Below are positions 17,201-25,200 of a DNA stretch of 64,000 nucleotides, one piece after another; within the stretch, counting starts at the first letter, position 1; each line of letters starts with the position of its first letter. The stretch comes from Chitinophaga cymbidii (GTDB lineage: Bacteria; Bacteroidota; Bacteroidia; Chitinophagales; Chitinophagaceae), in the NCBI RefSeq assembly GCF_007992715.1, contig NZ_BKAU01000005.1:186001-250000 (forward strand), in the 5' to 3' direction. Below the pieces are notes generated by a model. That model searched no databases and was not told where the DNA came from. It saw only the letters and a list, made by a program, of their open reading frames with translations. The position numbers and the translations under genes are program-made.

Positions 17201-18128
17201 CTGGTACGAGGCTTCCGGTAAACGCGGTGGTCTGCGGGCGATGGTGAAGCTGGCGGAAGCCAATGCCTTTTCCAATTATCCCATAGCACTGAAAGCAAAC
17301 TTGTCCCGCATCAGGAAAATGGCGCCCAAACATAAATATGTGCATCATTATGTGCAGGGGTTGGTGCACCTGCAGAAAAAATCCTTCAAAAAAGCGAAAA
17401 GCGCATTCCTGAAATCCGCTAAAAAGAAGGATTATTACGCGCCGGAATATATGCTGGGCCTTATGTATAGCTCCGGCAAGTACGGAGAAACGCCGGATAC
17501 CGCACTGGCGGTGGAATGGTTAAAAAAGGCCGGGGAACACAATAGCGCCCTGGCCCACCTGGAATATGGCAAGATACTGCTGGCCCGGCATGACCTGGAA
17601 CAGGCGGAAGTATATCTCAATAAAGCCGCTGCCGCTGATCGTTACGAAGCATACGATTGCCTCGGCCGCCTGTTCGAGGAAAAATATCCCGATATGCCGC
17701 TGAAGGACAACCGGCTGGCCGTTTCCAACTACGAAAAGGGCGCGAAATGGGGGGTAGCGTCCGCTAAGGAACGCCTGCTCGCCGTTATTTCAGCGATGGC
17801 GGATACGAAAGACACAACGGCCGGCAAACCCGCTCAGCCATCGGTGAGCGCCTCCTTTCCTGGTGGAAACAAGGCATTTATCGCTTATGTCTCTGAAAAG
17901 ATGAATACTTCCCCGTTGTTCTCCGATAATCAAAGGAACCGGCAGGTGAATGTGAGCTTCATCGTAAGCAGGGAAGGAAAGGTCATTGGCGTGGAAGTGC
18001 AGAATACAAACGACCGGGAGGTGACCGCTGAAATTATCCGCGTGTTCACATCGTCGCCCGAATGGAAGCCCGCCGTGCAGAACGGCCGGCCGGTGAATGT
18101 ACAGATGAGCCAGGTGCTTGCAATATAA
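14274..18128 (+). CDS. Large exported multi-repeat protein: E4K4 helix, WG-like repeats, TPR/Sel1 repeats, TonB_C-like C-terminus
   Basis: The ATG at 14274 gives 1,284 residues with a clean signal peptide (LILFVTRVTA-Q); a longer open frame upstream would bury it. An N-terminal domain (to ~240) is followed by a very regular EEEEKKKK repeat (about 245-290), then a Gly/Ser/Lys linker. Residues about 540-830 have WG-like repeats (KWGMLNQDGKLIIPIDHDYL). TPR units start near 903 (GNIYFQMKNYDKALEYYIIS) and Sel1-like units near 1055. Residues 1222-1284 resemble the TonB C-terminal domain (VNVSFIVSREGKVIGVEVQN ... EWKPAVQNGRPVNV). There is no N-terminal anchor helix as in true TonB. It is probably periplasmic or outer-membrane linked. 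Its function is unknown, and it is likely controlled by the upstream PAS-LuxR gene. Confidence 0.8.
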   Translation: MKKWLSITLLILFVTRVTAQRTHSHKVSFSDLKGFSGYVTFETFYEGFATVVKGRKAHLVLTRYNTSAENLAVLYKAGIDLRGYPSSAYTPERYSFDVSFNAQLIHAAAGAAVIVNNTKNKLSLSQSGTDFTTIEFGQPVADRVNKWQRENNRSAWEEAGNIRNTEVTALYVTDLKNEIDRLLGEHARNKSRFKQLLDQAKAAAGKYNFEAAESYLAKAADMKTGASDEQKALDAAKSFVKEKKAAQQKEEEKKKKEEEEKKKKEEEEKKKKEEEEKKKKEEEEKKATEKETETEAAKTAGGGSGSGGGGKEKKDEKKTTSTKTKEKSGSSEKKTVYIPKTSKQLYDELKTMTDRNPGMLNNPTIRQQLRGYKIMADREDYNNTLSRAGAFNPSNYSPGTYSKVMGQIASTNYRMDVAANTVGAITDMATGVVNSIIAEKNRKDAQQRAERERERRADEQRRADIRAHREQVEKERYSYEEKVEKALKKDYKLAYTVNDKYIYFNTEKAEFDRSSLNWTFEKVSASLGIASKVYIIEKDKLLGLAGDNGAVIYPPQFEGIAVYTEKGWRPRFLINMKDKWGELRFDGEQEEDVKHDGIWYLANRTKLMRDGDQWTLKTFYTGDQPSTTTSFTTDELSDHFTGGLIPVLSKPAKGVTQTSGYSAPEGLLMTTDGKFYNLTDNQNGQGIVLKYWNTTSSVKDPDLSGKLFRIGNTWYDRLYNKKTKAVTIRQLPEKFAVPVCETQYDKKERERFTKWGMLNQDGKLIIPIDHDYLTPFDQGVASSDKGAYNTEGKLILDARGKYNYVSTFSKGYAFFYNGKLALREDGFMNRSDAKWKQLKDVPVAGVLDVHGREIYAVKTMSEYDNIYHILAKNAPDREMALYWYHRLPDAVKTGSYKYKFMVEEMGNIYFQMKNYDKALEYYIISARQNWSSYFESSRWYSSFADYRTKYQDLTERIGDFYMYRLPDSMYVLNAMYWYEASGKRGGLRAMVKLAEANAFSNYPIALKANLSRIRKMAPKHKYVHHYVQGLVHLQKKSFKKAKSAFLKSAKKKDYYAPEYMLGLMYSSGKYGETPDTALAVEWLKKAGEHNSALAHLEYGKILLARHDLEQAEVYLNKAAAADRYEAYDCLGRLFEEKYPDMPLKDNRLAVSNYEKGAKWGVASAKERLLAVISAMADTKDTTAGKPAQPSVSASFPGGNKAFIAYVSEKMNTSPLFSDNQRNRQVNVSFIVSREGKVIGVEVQNTNDREVTAEIIRVFTSSPEWKPAVQNGRPVNVQMSQVLAI

Positions 18129-18178
18129 ACCGGAAAAAGCTATCCGCTATTCTGAAAACCGGTCATTGATAGAAAAAG

Positions 18179-18209
18179 GAGGCCGTCTTTCAACATAGAA
18201 GACGGCCTC
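18179..18209 (+). terminator. Hairpin terminator after the TonB_C-like gene
   Basis: Arms GAGGCCGTCTT (18179-18189) and AAGACGGCCTC (18199-18209) pair perfectly around a 9-base loop. The following tract (ATTCTATT) is only weakly T-rich. It lies 50 bases after the stop codon. Confidence 0.8.
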
Positions 18210-18634
18210 ATTCTATTAAGAACATGAGTATGCCTATGCTTTTCCCGTTTTTTCTGATGGCAGGGATGAGGATGAATGGCCGGTAAAGGCGAGGGCAAGG
18301 CCAGGGTGAAGCGGGTATGAAGCGGATTAAAGGCCGACTAAGGCCGATCCAAGGCCGATAGTATGCGAGTACGAGGCCAGTACGAGGGGTTTTCCTCCTC
18401 CCCGGCTGGCCGGAATAACGTCCTTCACTCCACCTGCCGGGTGGAATTAACCCGGATACAGCATTAAGTTTACGCGCGCCGCAGCGGATAAGACAATTTC
18501 CCGGGTTGAGACAGGGACCGGAAAGTCTTGTCTTGGTAGTTATGCCTGCTATTAGTTAATTATAAATATGTACATTTAACTTGTGCAAATTATTAGCTAA
18601 CTGCTTTGTTTTCCGATCACCAAAATCAAAAAGT
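18210..18634. other. Gene-free region with purine-rich repeats and an imperfect inverted repeat
   Basis: No gene is seen here. Bases 18250-18395 are strongly purine-biased on the + strand and repeat short AGGCCGA/GAGGCCAG words. The clearest unit is AAGGCCGA, three times at 10-11 base spacing (18330, 18340, 18351). A second feature is an imperfect inverted repeat with outer arms AAGACAA (18490-18496) and TTGTCTT (18528-18534) and inner CCGG-containing arms. The last 90 bases before 18635 are AT-rich and presumably hold the promoter of the next gene, though I see no convincing box. Confidence 0.45.
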
Positions 18635-19723
18635 ATGAAAGCACTCAAGAAAATTCTCATTGTATTGGCTATTTTGATCGCTATCCCGCTGATCATTGCG
18701 CTCTTTTTGAAGAAAGATTACGCAGTGGAACGGGAGATTACCATCAACAGGCCCAAACAGGAAGTTTTTGACTATGTAAAGCACCTCAAAAACCAGGACA
18801 ACTACAGCAAATGGGCCATGATGGACCCGGATATGAAGAAAACATACCGTGGTACCGACGCCACTGTGGGTTTTGTGTCCGCCTGGGACAGTGAGGATAA
18901 GAATGTAGGTGCGGGTGAGCAGGAAATAAAAAAGATCACGGAAGGGGAACGGGTAGATTTTGAGCTTCGTTTTATCAGGCCGTTCGAATCAACAGAAGCG
19001 GCTTATATGATCACCGAAGCGTCTCCGGAAGATCAAACCAACGTAAAATGGGGATTCAACGGGCATATGAATTACCCGATGAACCTGATGTTGCTGTTTA
19101 TGGACTTCGAAGAAATGATCGCTAGTGACCTGGATACCGGCCTGACCAGGCTGAAGGGCGTACTGGAATCCCGGCCGATGGCTGCCAATGGCAGTAAAGA
19201 GTTTTTACTGGAATACTTCAACCGCACGACCAGCGATCTCGAAAAAAGCGTGGCAGGGCTGAGCGAAGCGCAATTGAAATTCAAGCCGGCCGCTGATAAA
19301 TGGTCCGTGAGCCAATGCCTGGAACATATTATTGCCACCGAAAAAATGCTGTTCGGGATGTCTGAGAAGGAACTGGAAAAGCCAGCGCAGCCGGAACTGA
19401 AAGGGGAGGTGAAACTATCCGATAAAGAACTGATCGCGGCAATGACCGACCGCAGTGAAAAACACAAAACGTCAAAAGCGCTGGAAGGCCAGGGCCTGTA
19501 TACCGATCCGCAAACAGCCCTCAATGACCTGTCCGTGGCCCGCAAGCCGGTACTTACATATATTCAGAACGCATCTTTAGAAGACCTGCGTAATCACGTC
19601 ATCGATTATCCTACCGGGAAAGCAGACGGTTATCAAAGCCTGCTGTTCATCGCAGCGCATTGCGCGAGGCATACTTTGCAGATCGAGGAAGTGAAATCCG
19701 ATGCGGGTTTTCCGAAGAACTGA
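18635..19723 (+). CDS. Membrane-anchored SRPBCC (polyketide cyclase-like) / DinB fusion protein
   Basis: The ATG at 18635 gives 362 residues; the frame is open upstream but lacks a good start. An N-terminal hydrophobic helix (about 6-25) precedes an SRPBCC ligand-binding fold (about 28-185, YAVEREITINRPKQEVFDYV). The second half (about 195-355) is a DinB_2-type four-helix domain with likely metal ligands in CLEHIIATEKM and HCARHTLQIEE. Both domains usually occur as separate ~170-residue proteins, and a Met lies exactly at the junction (codon 19178-19180, SRPMAANGSKEFLL). This is therefore either a genuine fusion or two genes joined by loss of a stop. Its substrate is unknown. A strong terminator follows. 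Confidence 0.8.
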   Translation: MKALKKILIVLAILIAIPLIIALFLKKDYAVEREITINRPKQEVFDYVKHLKNQDNYSKWAMMDPDMKKTYRGTDATVGFVSAWDSEDKNVGAGEQEIKKITEGERVDFELRFIRPFESTEAAYMITEASPEDQTNVKWGFNGHMNYPMNLMLLFMDFEEMIASDLDTGLTRLKGVLESRPMAANGSKEFLLEYFNRTTSDLEKSVAGLSEAQLKFKPAADKWSVSQCLEHIIATEKMLFGMSEKELEKPAQPELKGEVKLSDKELIAAMTDRSEKHKTSKALEGQGLYTDPQTALNDLSVARKPVLTYIQNASLEDLRNHVIDYPTGKADGYQSLLFIAAHCARHTLQIEEVKSDAGFPKN

Positions 19724-19753
19724 CCTGCAGCATTGTACTTTTAAATTATGACG

Positions 19754-19798
19754 CCCAACCAGGAAGGATACACGCTTCCGGGTTGGGTGGCCTTTTTT
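19754..19798 (+). terminator. Rho-independent terminator
   Basis: Arms CCCAACC/GGAAG and CTTCC/GGTTGGG pair over 12 base pairs with one A-G mismatch, between 19754 and 19787. A run of six T follows at 19793-19798. It closes the SRPBCC-DinB transcript. Confidence 0.9.
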
Positions 19799-19856
19799 CC
19801 GGCTCTCCGGCAGCATACCATCCATCCCGGTTAGTAATGATACCTGGCTCCGATAG

Positions 19857-20117
19857 GGTGTATTCAGCAAATTTGACCAGCAGCCGTTAAAAGATGTTAC
19901 GGTATACCTGCGTGTACAGCTCCGTGCTCCCGATGCACAGTGTATCTTCAGCTATAGCGAAGATGGTGAGCACTATCAGTCAATCGGCAAACCCTTTACG
20001 GCGCAACCCGGCAAATGGATGGGCGGCAAAGTAGGTTTGTTCAGTACGGCCAGGCCCGGTGTACGTATTGGTGGTTATGCTGATGTGGACTGGTTCAGGA
20101 TGGAACATTTGGAGTGA
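19857..20117 (+). pseudogene. Remnant of a GH43 glycosidase C-terminal (beta-xylosidase-type) domain
   Basis: The frame is open for 86 codons from after a TAG at 19854 to the TGA at 20115 and has no usable start or signal sequence. It reads YLRVQLRAPDAQCIFSYSED, then a few residues on PFTAQPGKWMGGKVGLFSTA and finally YADVDWFRME. This is the typical last third of the concanavalin-like domain at the C-terminus of GH43 beta-xylosidases and arabinofuranosidases (GKWIGAKVGLF and GYADFDWFR type motifs). The catalytic propeller is absent. A larger gene was evidently lost here, leaving its tail directly upstream of the sigma factor gene. Confidence 0.75.
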
Positions 20118-20205
20118 TGGGATCGACAGATCACAGCTCATATCCCGTCAGACCGCAGTTGGAAATTTTAATTATTTTAGCCGGGCAACCAACAAATTCA
20201 GCGAA

Positions 20206-20817
20206 TTGCCCGGAAAGGAAACAAATAACGAAAGAGAGCTGCTGGTGAAGATCGCCGAAGGGAACGAGAGCGCCTTCCGTGAATTGATGCACGTCTATCA
20301 ACCGCTTTTGCTTACTTATGTTTTTCAATTGACAAAGTCCGTCAGCAACGCGGAAGAGATCGTTCAGGACGTATTTTTGAAGATATGGATGGGCCGCGAA
20401 GCGCTCGCCGACGTGCAACGCTTCAAAGGATATTTGTTTATTGTCTGCCGAAATTATGCGCTGGACCAGCTGCGTAAAATAGCCCGTGAACGCGAACTGG
20501 CCGCCCGCTGGGAAAGCGAGCAGGCGCAGCTGGACAAGTACCCTCCCGCTGATACGGAAACGCCGGCCGCCATCTTTACACTGCTGGATGAAGCAGTTAA
20601 CCGTCTTCCTCCCCAACAACAAAAGGTGTACCTGCTTGCGAGGCGGGATGGCCTGCCGCATGCGGAGATCGCCCGGCAAACCGGCTTGTCGGTACTCACC
20701 GTCAAAAAATATATGAAACTGGCCATTGCCGCTATCACGGCCTTTATCCGTGCGCGGGTAGGGAATATTCCCCTGGTCTGGATAATGTTTGCGATCGCCC
20801 CGGAAAATTTTCTCTAA
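20206..20817 (+). CDS. ECF RNA polymerase sigma factor (FecI/RpoE type)
   Basis: This sigma-70 family factor is expected to direct polymerase to the SusC/SusD operon downstream when released by the FecR protein. Region 2 reads AFRELMHVYQPLLLTYVFQL, then AEEIVQDVFLKIW. Region 4 reads AVNRLPPQQQKVYLLARRDG, then HAEIARQTGLSVLTVKKYMK. No ATG lies near the natural N-terminus. The frame is open from 20059, but that would overlap the GH43 remnant and add an unlikely leader, so I chose the TTG at 20206 (LPGKETNNERELLVKIAEG). This start is uncertain. FecR begins 70 bases downstream. Confidence 0.88.
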   Translation: MPGKETNNERELLVKIAEGNESAFRELMHVYQPLLLTYVFQLTKSVSNAEEIVQDVFLKIWMGREALADVQRFKGYLFIVCRNYALDQLRKIARERELAARWESEQAQLDKYPPADTETPAAIFTLLDEAVNRLPPQQQKVYLLARRDGLPHAEIARQTGLSVLTVKKYMKLAIAAITAFIRARVGNIPLVWIMFAIAPENFL

Positions 20818-20887
20818 AAAAGTTTCCACCCCATGGCCCCCGCCGTGATATCTTTTCGTCTTTATATAAAATTGCGCATCGCAGCTT

Positions 20888-22027
20888 ATGCAAGAGATCG
20901 ACATACAGCAACTTCTTCACCGTTACATGAAGGGCGTAGCCACTCCCGAAGAGGAGCAGGCACTCAGAGAATTTCTGCGGAAAAACCGGGATGACAGCCA
21001 GCTTGTTCGCCTGCTGGAAGATGAATGGGAGAATTTGCAGGAAGCAGATGCGCGGTTCAGGGAATATGATGTGGACGCTTCCTGGCGCAGGATCGTGCAG
21101 CCGGCCGGGCCTGTTGTCCGCCGTATGCATTTTATCCGCCGGTGGGGATGGGTTGCCGCCGTCCTGTTCATACTGGCCGCCGGCGCTGTGTTCTGGATGC
21201 AACGGGCAGATCGGCAGGATGCCGTCGTTGCGCAGATTACCGATATAGCCCCGGGCAGCAATAAAGCCACGCTGACCCTCGCGGATGGTTCTGTTATTAC
21301 GCTGGACAGCACCGGTAACCAGGTGATCAGACAAGGGAATACGGCCATCCGTCAACACGGTGGTCAATTACAGTATGATGTTCGGGGAACGAATGCCACC
21401 ATAAGTTATAATACACTTACAACGCCGAATGGCGGCCAGTTTCAGCTGCTGCTGCCGGACGGCACAAAAGTGTGGTTGAATGCCGCCAGCTCCATCCGGT
21501 ACCCGACTGTATTTGCCGGTCAGGAACGCCGTGTGGAGATGACGGGCGAAGTTTATTTTGAAGTAGCTGGCAACGCGCAGCAGCCCTTCCGGGTAAGCGC
21601 TGCCGGCAAAGCGGAAATAGAGGTGCTGGGCACGCATTTCAACGTCAATTCCTATGAGAATGAAGCAATCCTGCGCACTACATTGATAGAAGGCCGGGTA
21701 AAGGTTAATGGCAAACAGATAAAACCCGGCCAGCAGGCACAGATAGCGGCCGGTATCCGCATTGTTGATCATGTTGATCCAGACAAGGTGATGGCCTGGA
21801 AAAACGGGCTTTTCAATTTTGAAGGCGCCACCCTCCCGGAGGTAATGAGACAGCTGGAACGCTGGTACGATATAAAAGTTATTTATGAGGGAACAGTCCC
21901 CGATATTGAATTTATGGGAGAGTTGAGCAGAAATATTTCTTTGAATGAGTTACTGGATATCTTAAAGAGAATGCAGGTCGGCTTCCGGCTGGAGGAAGGA
22001 AGGCGGCTGATCGTAATAAATAAGTAG
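20888..22027 (+). CDS. FecR-family anti-sigma factor
   Basis: A single-pass inner-membrane protein that holds the ECF sigma factor and receives the signal from the outer-membrane SusC STN domain. The 379 residues have a cytoplasmic N-terminal part, a transmembrane helix at about 86-104 (WGWVAAVLFILAAGAVFWM), a periplasmic FecR domain (NTLTTPNGGQFQLLLPDGTK, then WLNAASSIRYPTVF) and a C-terminal DUF4974 domain (MAWKNGLFNFEGATLPEVMR to the end). The length is normal. It lies between its sigma factor and an STN-containing SusC, the standard order for a trans-envelope signalling unit in this phylum. Confidence 0.93.
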   Translation: MQEIDIQQLLHRYMKGVATPEEEQALREFLRKNRDDSQLVRLLEDEWENLQEADARFREYDVDASWRRIVQPAGPVVRRMHFIRRWGWVAAVLFILAAGAVFWMQRADRQDAVVAQITDIAPGSNKATLTLADGSVITLDSTGNQVIRQGNTAIRQHGGQLQYDVRGTNATISYNTLTTPNGGQFQLLLPDGTKVWLNAASSIRYPTVFAGQERRVEMTGEVYFEVAGNAQQPFRVSAAGKAEIEVLGTHFNVNSYENEAILRTTLIEGRVKVNGKQIKPGQQAQIAAGIRIVDHVDPDKVMAWKNGLFNFEGATLPEVMRQLERWYDIKVIYEGTVPDIEFMGELSRNISLNELLDILKRMQVGFRLEEGRRLIVINK

Positions 22028-22090
22028 CAGATTCTTCTCCTGCTGTATGCAAACTATGCCTTCATCCGATCCCCATTTTTGAAAATACAG

Positions 22091-22208
22091 GATCAACCAA
22101 AAAAAATCCGGAAGCGATTGAGCCCGCTTCCGGTAAACAGTTCAGTTGGTCCAAATTGAGCGTCAATCTCTATTTTTTAACAACCAAAACCTTTGCAAAA
22201 GTATGCAA
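22091..22208 (+). promoter_or_regulatory. Conserved FecR-SusC leader, copy A
   Basis: The element starts with GATCAACC and an A-run, then a hairpin with arms CCGGAAGCG (22108-22116) and CGCTTCCGG (22125-22133). After 69 bases the start box follows: ACAACCAAAACCTTTGCAAA just before the ATG at 22203, which continues ATGCAAAAAA. The same order occurs before both other STN-type SusC genes in the window. The A-run is 5' of the hairpin and there is no T-run after it, so it is not a standard terminator for the sense strand. Confidence 0.7.
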
Positions 22209-25200
22209 AAAAATGCGCCGCCTGGCCGGTTCTATCAAACATTTTTAGTCATGAGGCTAGTTATTGTATTACTCACAATTTCTTTTATGCAGGTACAGGC
22301 TACCGGCAAAGCCCAGTCAGTGACCATTTCAGGAAAAAACATCCCGCTGAAAGAAGTATTCGCTGCCATTAAACAACAAACCGGCTATGTTGTATTTGCC
22401 AGGAAGGATGATAACCTGATGCGGCGGAAAGTTTCGCTGAATGTCAGCAACGCGCCGCTGCGGGAGGTACTGGAAACGATACTGAAAGACCGGTCTTATG
22501 AATTTATCATCCGCGACAAATCGATCATTCTTACGCCGGTACCGGCCGCTGCGCTTCCCGCCAGGAAACCCGCGGCTGAGGACAAAACCTCACCGCCTCT
22601 TGTTCCCGTTAGCGGGCGCATTATAGGGGCGAACGGACAGCCGGTCCCTGAAGTGACCATTGTGGTAAAAGGAACTTCGAAAGGGACTACCTCCGGCGCC
22701 GACGGCTCTTTTTCGATAGAACTGGACGACGGGGATGTGCTGCATATTTCAGCAGTCGGTTTTGTACCGGTCACGCTCAAACTGTCGGGGACGGTGTTCC
22801 AGGTGATCACACCGGGCGCAAAAGGGAATGCGGGCGGCAGCCAGCTGTCCGATCCGGCACTTGCCTCGCTGGTAGTGCGGTTAATGCCCGGCACGTCGAA
22901 GCTGGATGAAGTGCAGATCATGGCTTACGGCAGCACTACCAAACGGCTCTCTACCAGCAGCATCGCCACCGTTACGGCGAAAGAGATCGAACGCCAGCCG
23001 GTCTCGAACCCGCTGGAAGCGATGGTCGGCAGAATTCCAGGTATGAAGGTGCAACAGGGCGACGGGCTCCCCGGCGGATGGTTCGATATCGTTGTGAGGG
23101 GGCAAAACTCTCTTACCAGCGGTTACCGTCCGCTCATACTGGTAGATGGAGTGCCTTTCACCAACGAGAACATGGCAGTGTCCTTTCCGGGCACCAATAC
23201 CTACAATAGCCCGATGAACACACTGAACCCCGGTGATATTGAAAGTATCGATGTACTGAAAGATGCCGATGCAACCGCCATTTACGGCTCCCGGGGCTCC
23301 AACGGTGTTATACTGATCACCACTAAAAAAGGCAAACCGGGCAAGACCAGCCTGGACATTAATGCCTATACAGGTATATCCACTGCTACGGTGAAAGCAA
23401 AATTCCTCAATACACAGCAATACCTGGAAATGCGCAGGGAAGCTTTCCGGAACGATGGCATCGAGCCGACGGTACTGAATGCGCCGGATCTCCTCGCCTG
23501 GGATACTACCCGGTATACCGACTGGACCCGGGAGTTCTTCAGCCGCCGGGCTGTTAATAGTAATGTACAGCTCTCGCTGTCCGGCGGAAACCGGTATAAC
23601 CAGTTCAGGCTGGGGGCGGCCTATCATTACCAGACGCCTGTCTATGCCGAAGTGGCGAAAAGAACGTTGGGGCAGGATTTCCGTTATTACAAAACATCCG
23701 TACACTTCAGCTTTAATCACCGTTCAGCGGACAGCCGCCTGACGCTTGGGCTAAGTGCGGGCATCAGTCTGGATAACAGCCGGTTTTCCACCGGCAGCAC
23801 CAATAATATTCATTTGCCGCCTAACGCGCCAAGGCCGCTGGATGCAGACGGCAACCTGGTATGGGAGGAAGGTGGGGCAACTTACCAGAACCCCCTGGCC
23901 CAGTTCCACAATCACTACAATGCGAAAAATACGGCGTTGACCAGCAGCTTCAATCTCGGATACCGGTTATGGAAAGGCCTGCAATTCAAACTGACAGGCG
24001 GCTATAATTCCGTTATGCTGGACCAGCTTACCCTAAGCCCGGCGAAAGGCAGAGAGCCTACTTCCTCCTTAAACCCCACCGCCAATAAAGTAAAGAACAC
24101 GGTCAACAGCTGGCAGGTAGAACCCATGCTTCAGTACAACACCACCGCCGCCGGAGGGAAGCTGGAAGTGTTGCTTGGCCAAAGCTGGCACGGAAAGCTC
24201 AATGATCAGCTGCGCATGCTCATGTCGTTTGATTCGGATACTTACCTGGGGGTGGTAGCACACGCCACCGGCAATACGATCCGGCACAGTCCCGCTGAAT
24301 ACTATTACCACGGCATCTATGGCCGCGTCAACTATAACCTCCGTAACAAATACATCCTGAACCTTACCGCCCGGCGGGACGGCTCGTCCCGCTTCGGGCC
24401 GGGCAGGCGCTACTCCAACTTCGGGGCGCTGGGTGCTTCGTACATCTTTACGGAAGAGAACTTTTTCAGCGAACATATGCCTTACCTGAGCTTCGGTAAA
24501 CTAAGGGCTAATTACGGCGTCACCGGCAATGATAACATCGGCGATTACGTATTCTTCGATACCTGGAGCTCGCAGGGAAGCAGCTATTTTTACGACGGTC
24601 TCTCCGGTCTTATCACCAGCAAACTCTTCAACGCGGATTATAGCTGGGAAAAGAACCTCAAGCTGGAGCTCGCACTGGACCTTGGCTTCTTTAATGACCG
24701 CCTGCTGCTCGGCGCCAACTATTACCGCAGCAGGGCAGGCAGTCAGTTGATCAACTATACACTTCCGGCACAGACCGGTTTCACCAGCGTCAACAAAAAC
24801 TTTGAAGCCGTTATCCTGAACTACGGCATGGAATGGAATATAACAGCGGTGCCGGTACGGAAAAAGGATTTTGAATGGTCCTTCAATGTAAACGGTACTA
24901 TTGCACGTAACAAACTGGCCGCGTTTCCCGGGCTGGAAAATACATCTTATGCCACCCGGTTCTTCATTGGAAAGCCCATTACACTCCTCCGCTACTACAA
25001 TTATCTGGGCATCAGCCAGGAAACGGGCCTGTACGAATTTGCAGGCACTACCAGCAAGGACCGGAATACATTGGTGGATGTGGGAACGCCGACCCTCTAT
25101 GGCGGCATGTCGCATACGCTGTCCTTTAAAGGATTCAGCGTGGACATGTTCTTCCAGTATGTCAGGCAGGAGCTTAGTTCTTACCTGAACCGCCTGAGCG

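Noticed and set aside
22108..22133. Leader hairpin considered as a plain terminator after FecR
   Set aside because: No T-run follows on the sense strand; the A-run is 5' of it, and the element recurs at the other two loci with the same polarity.
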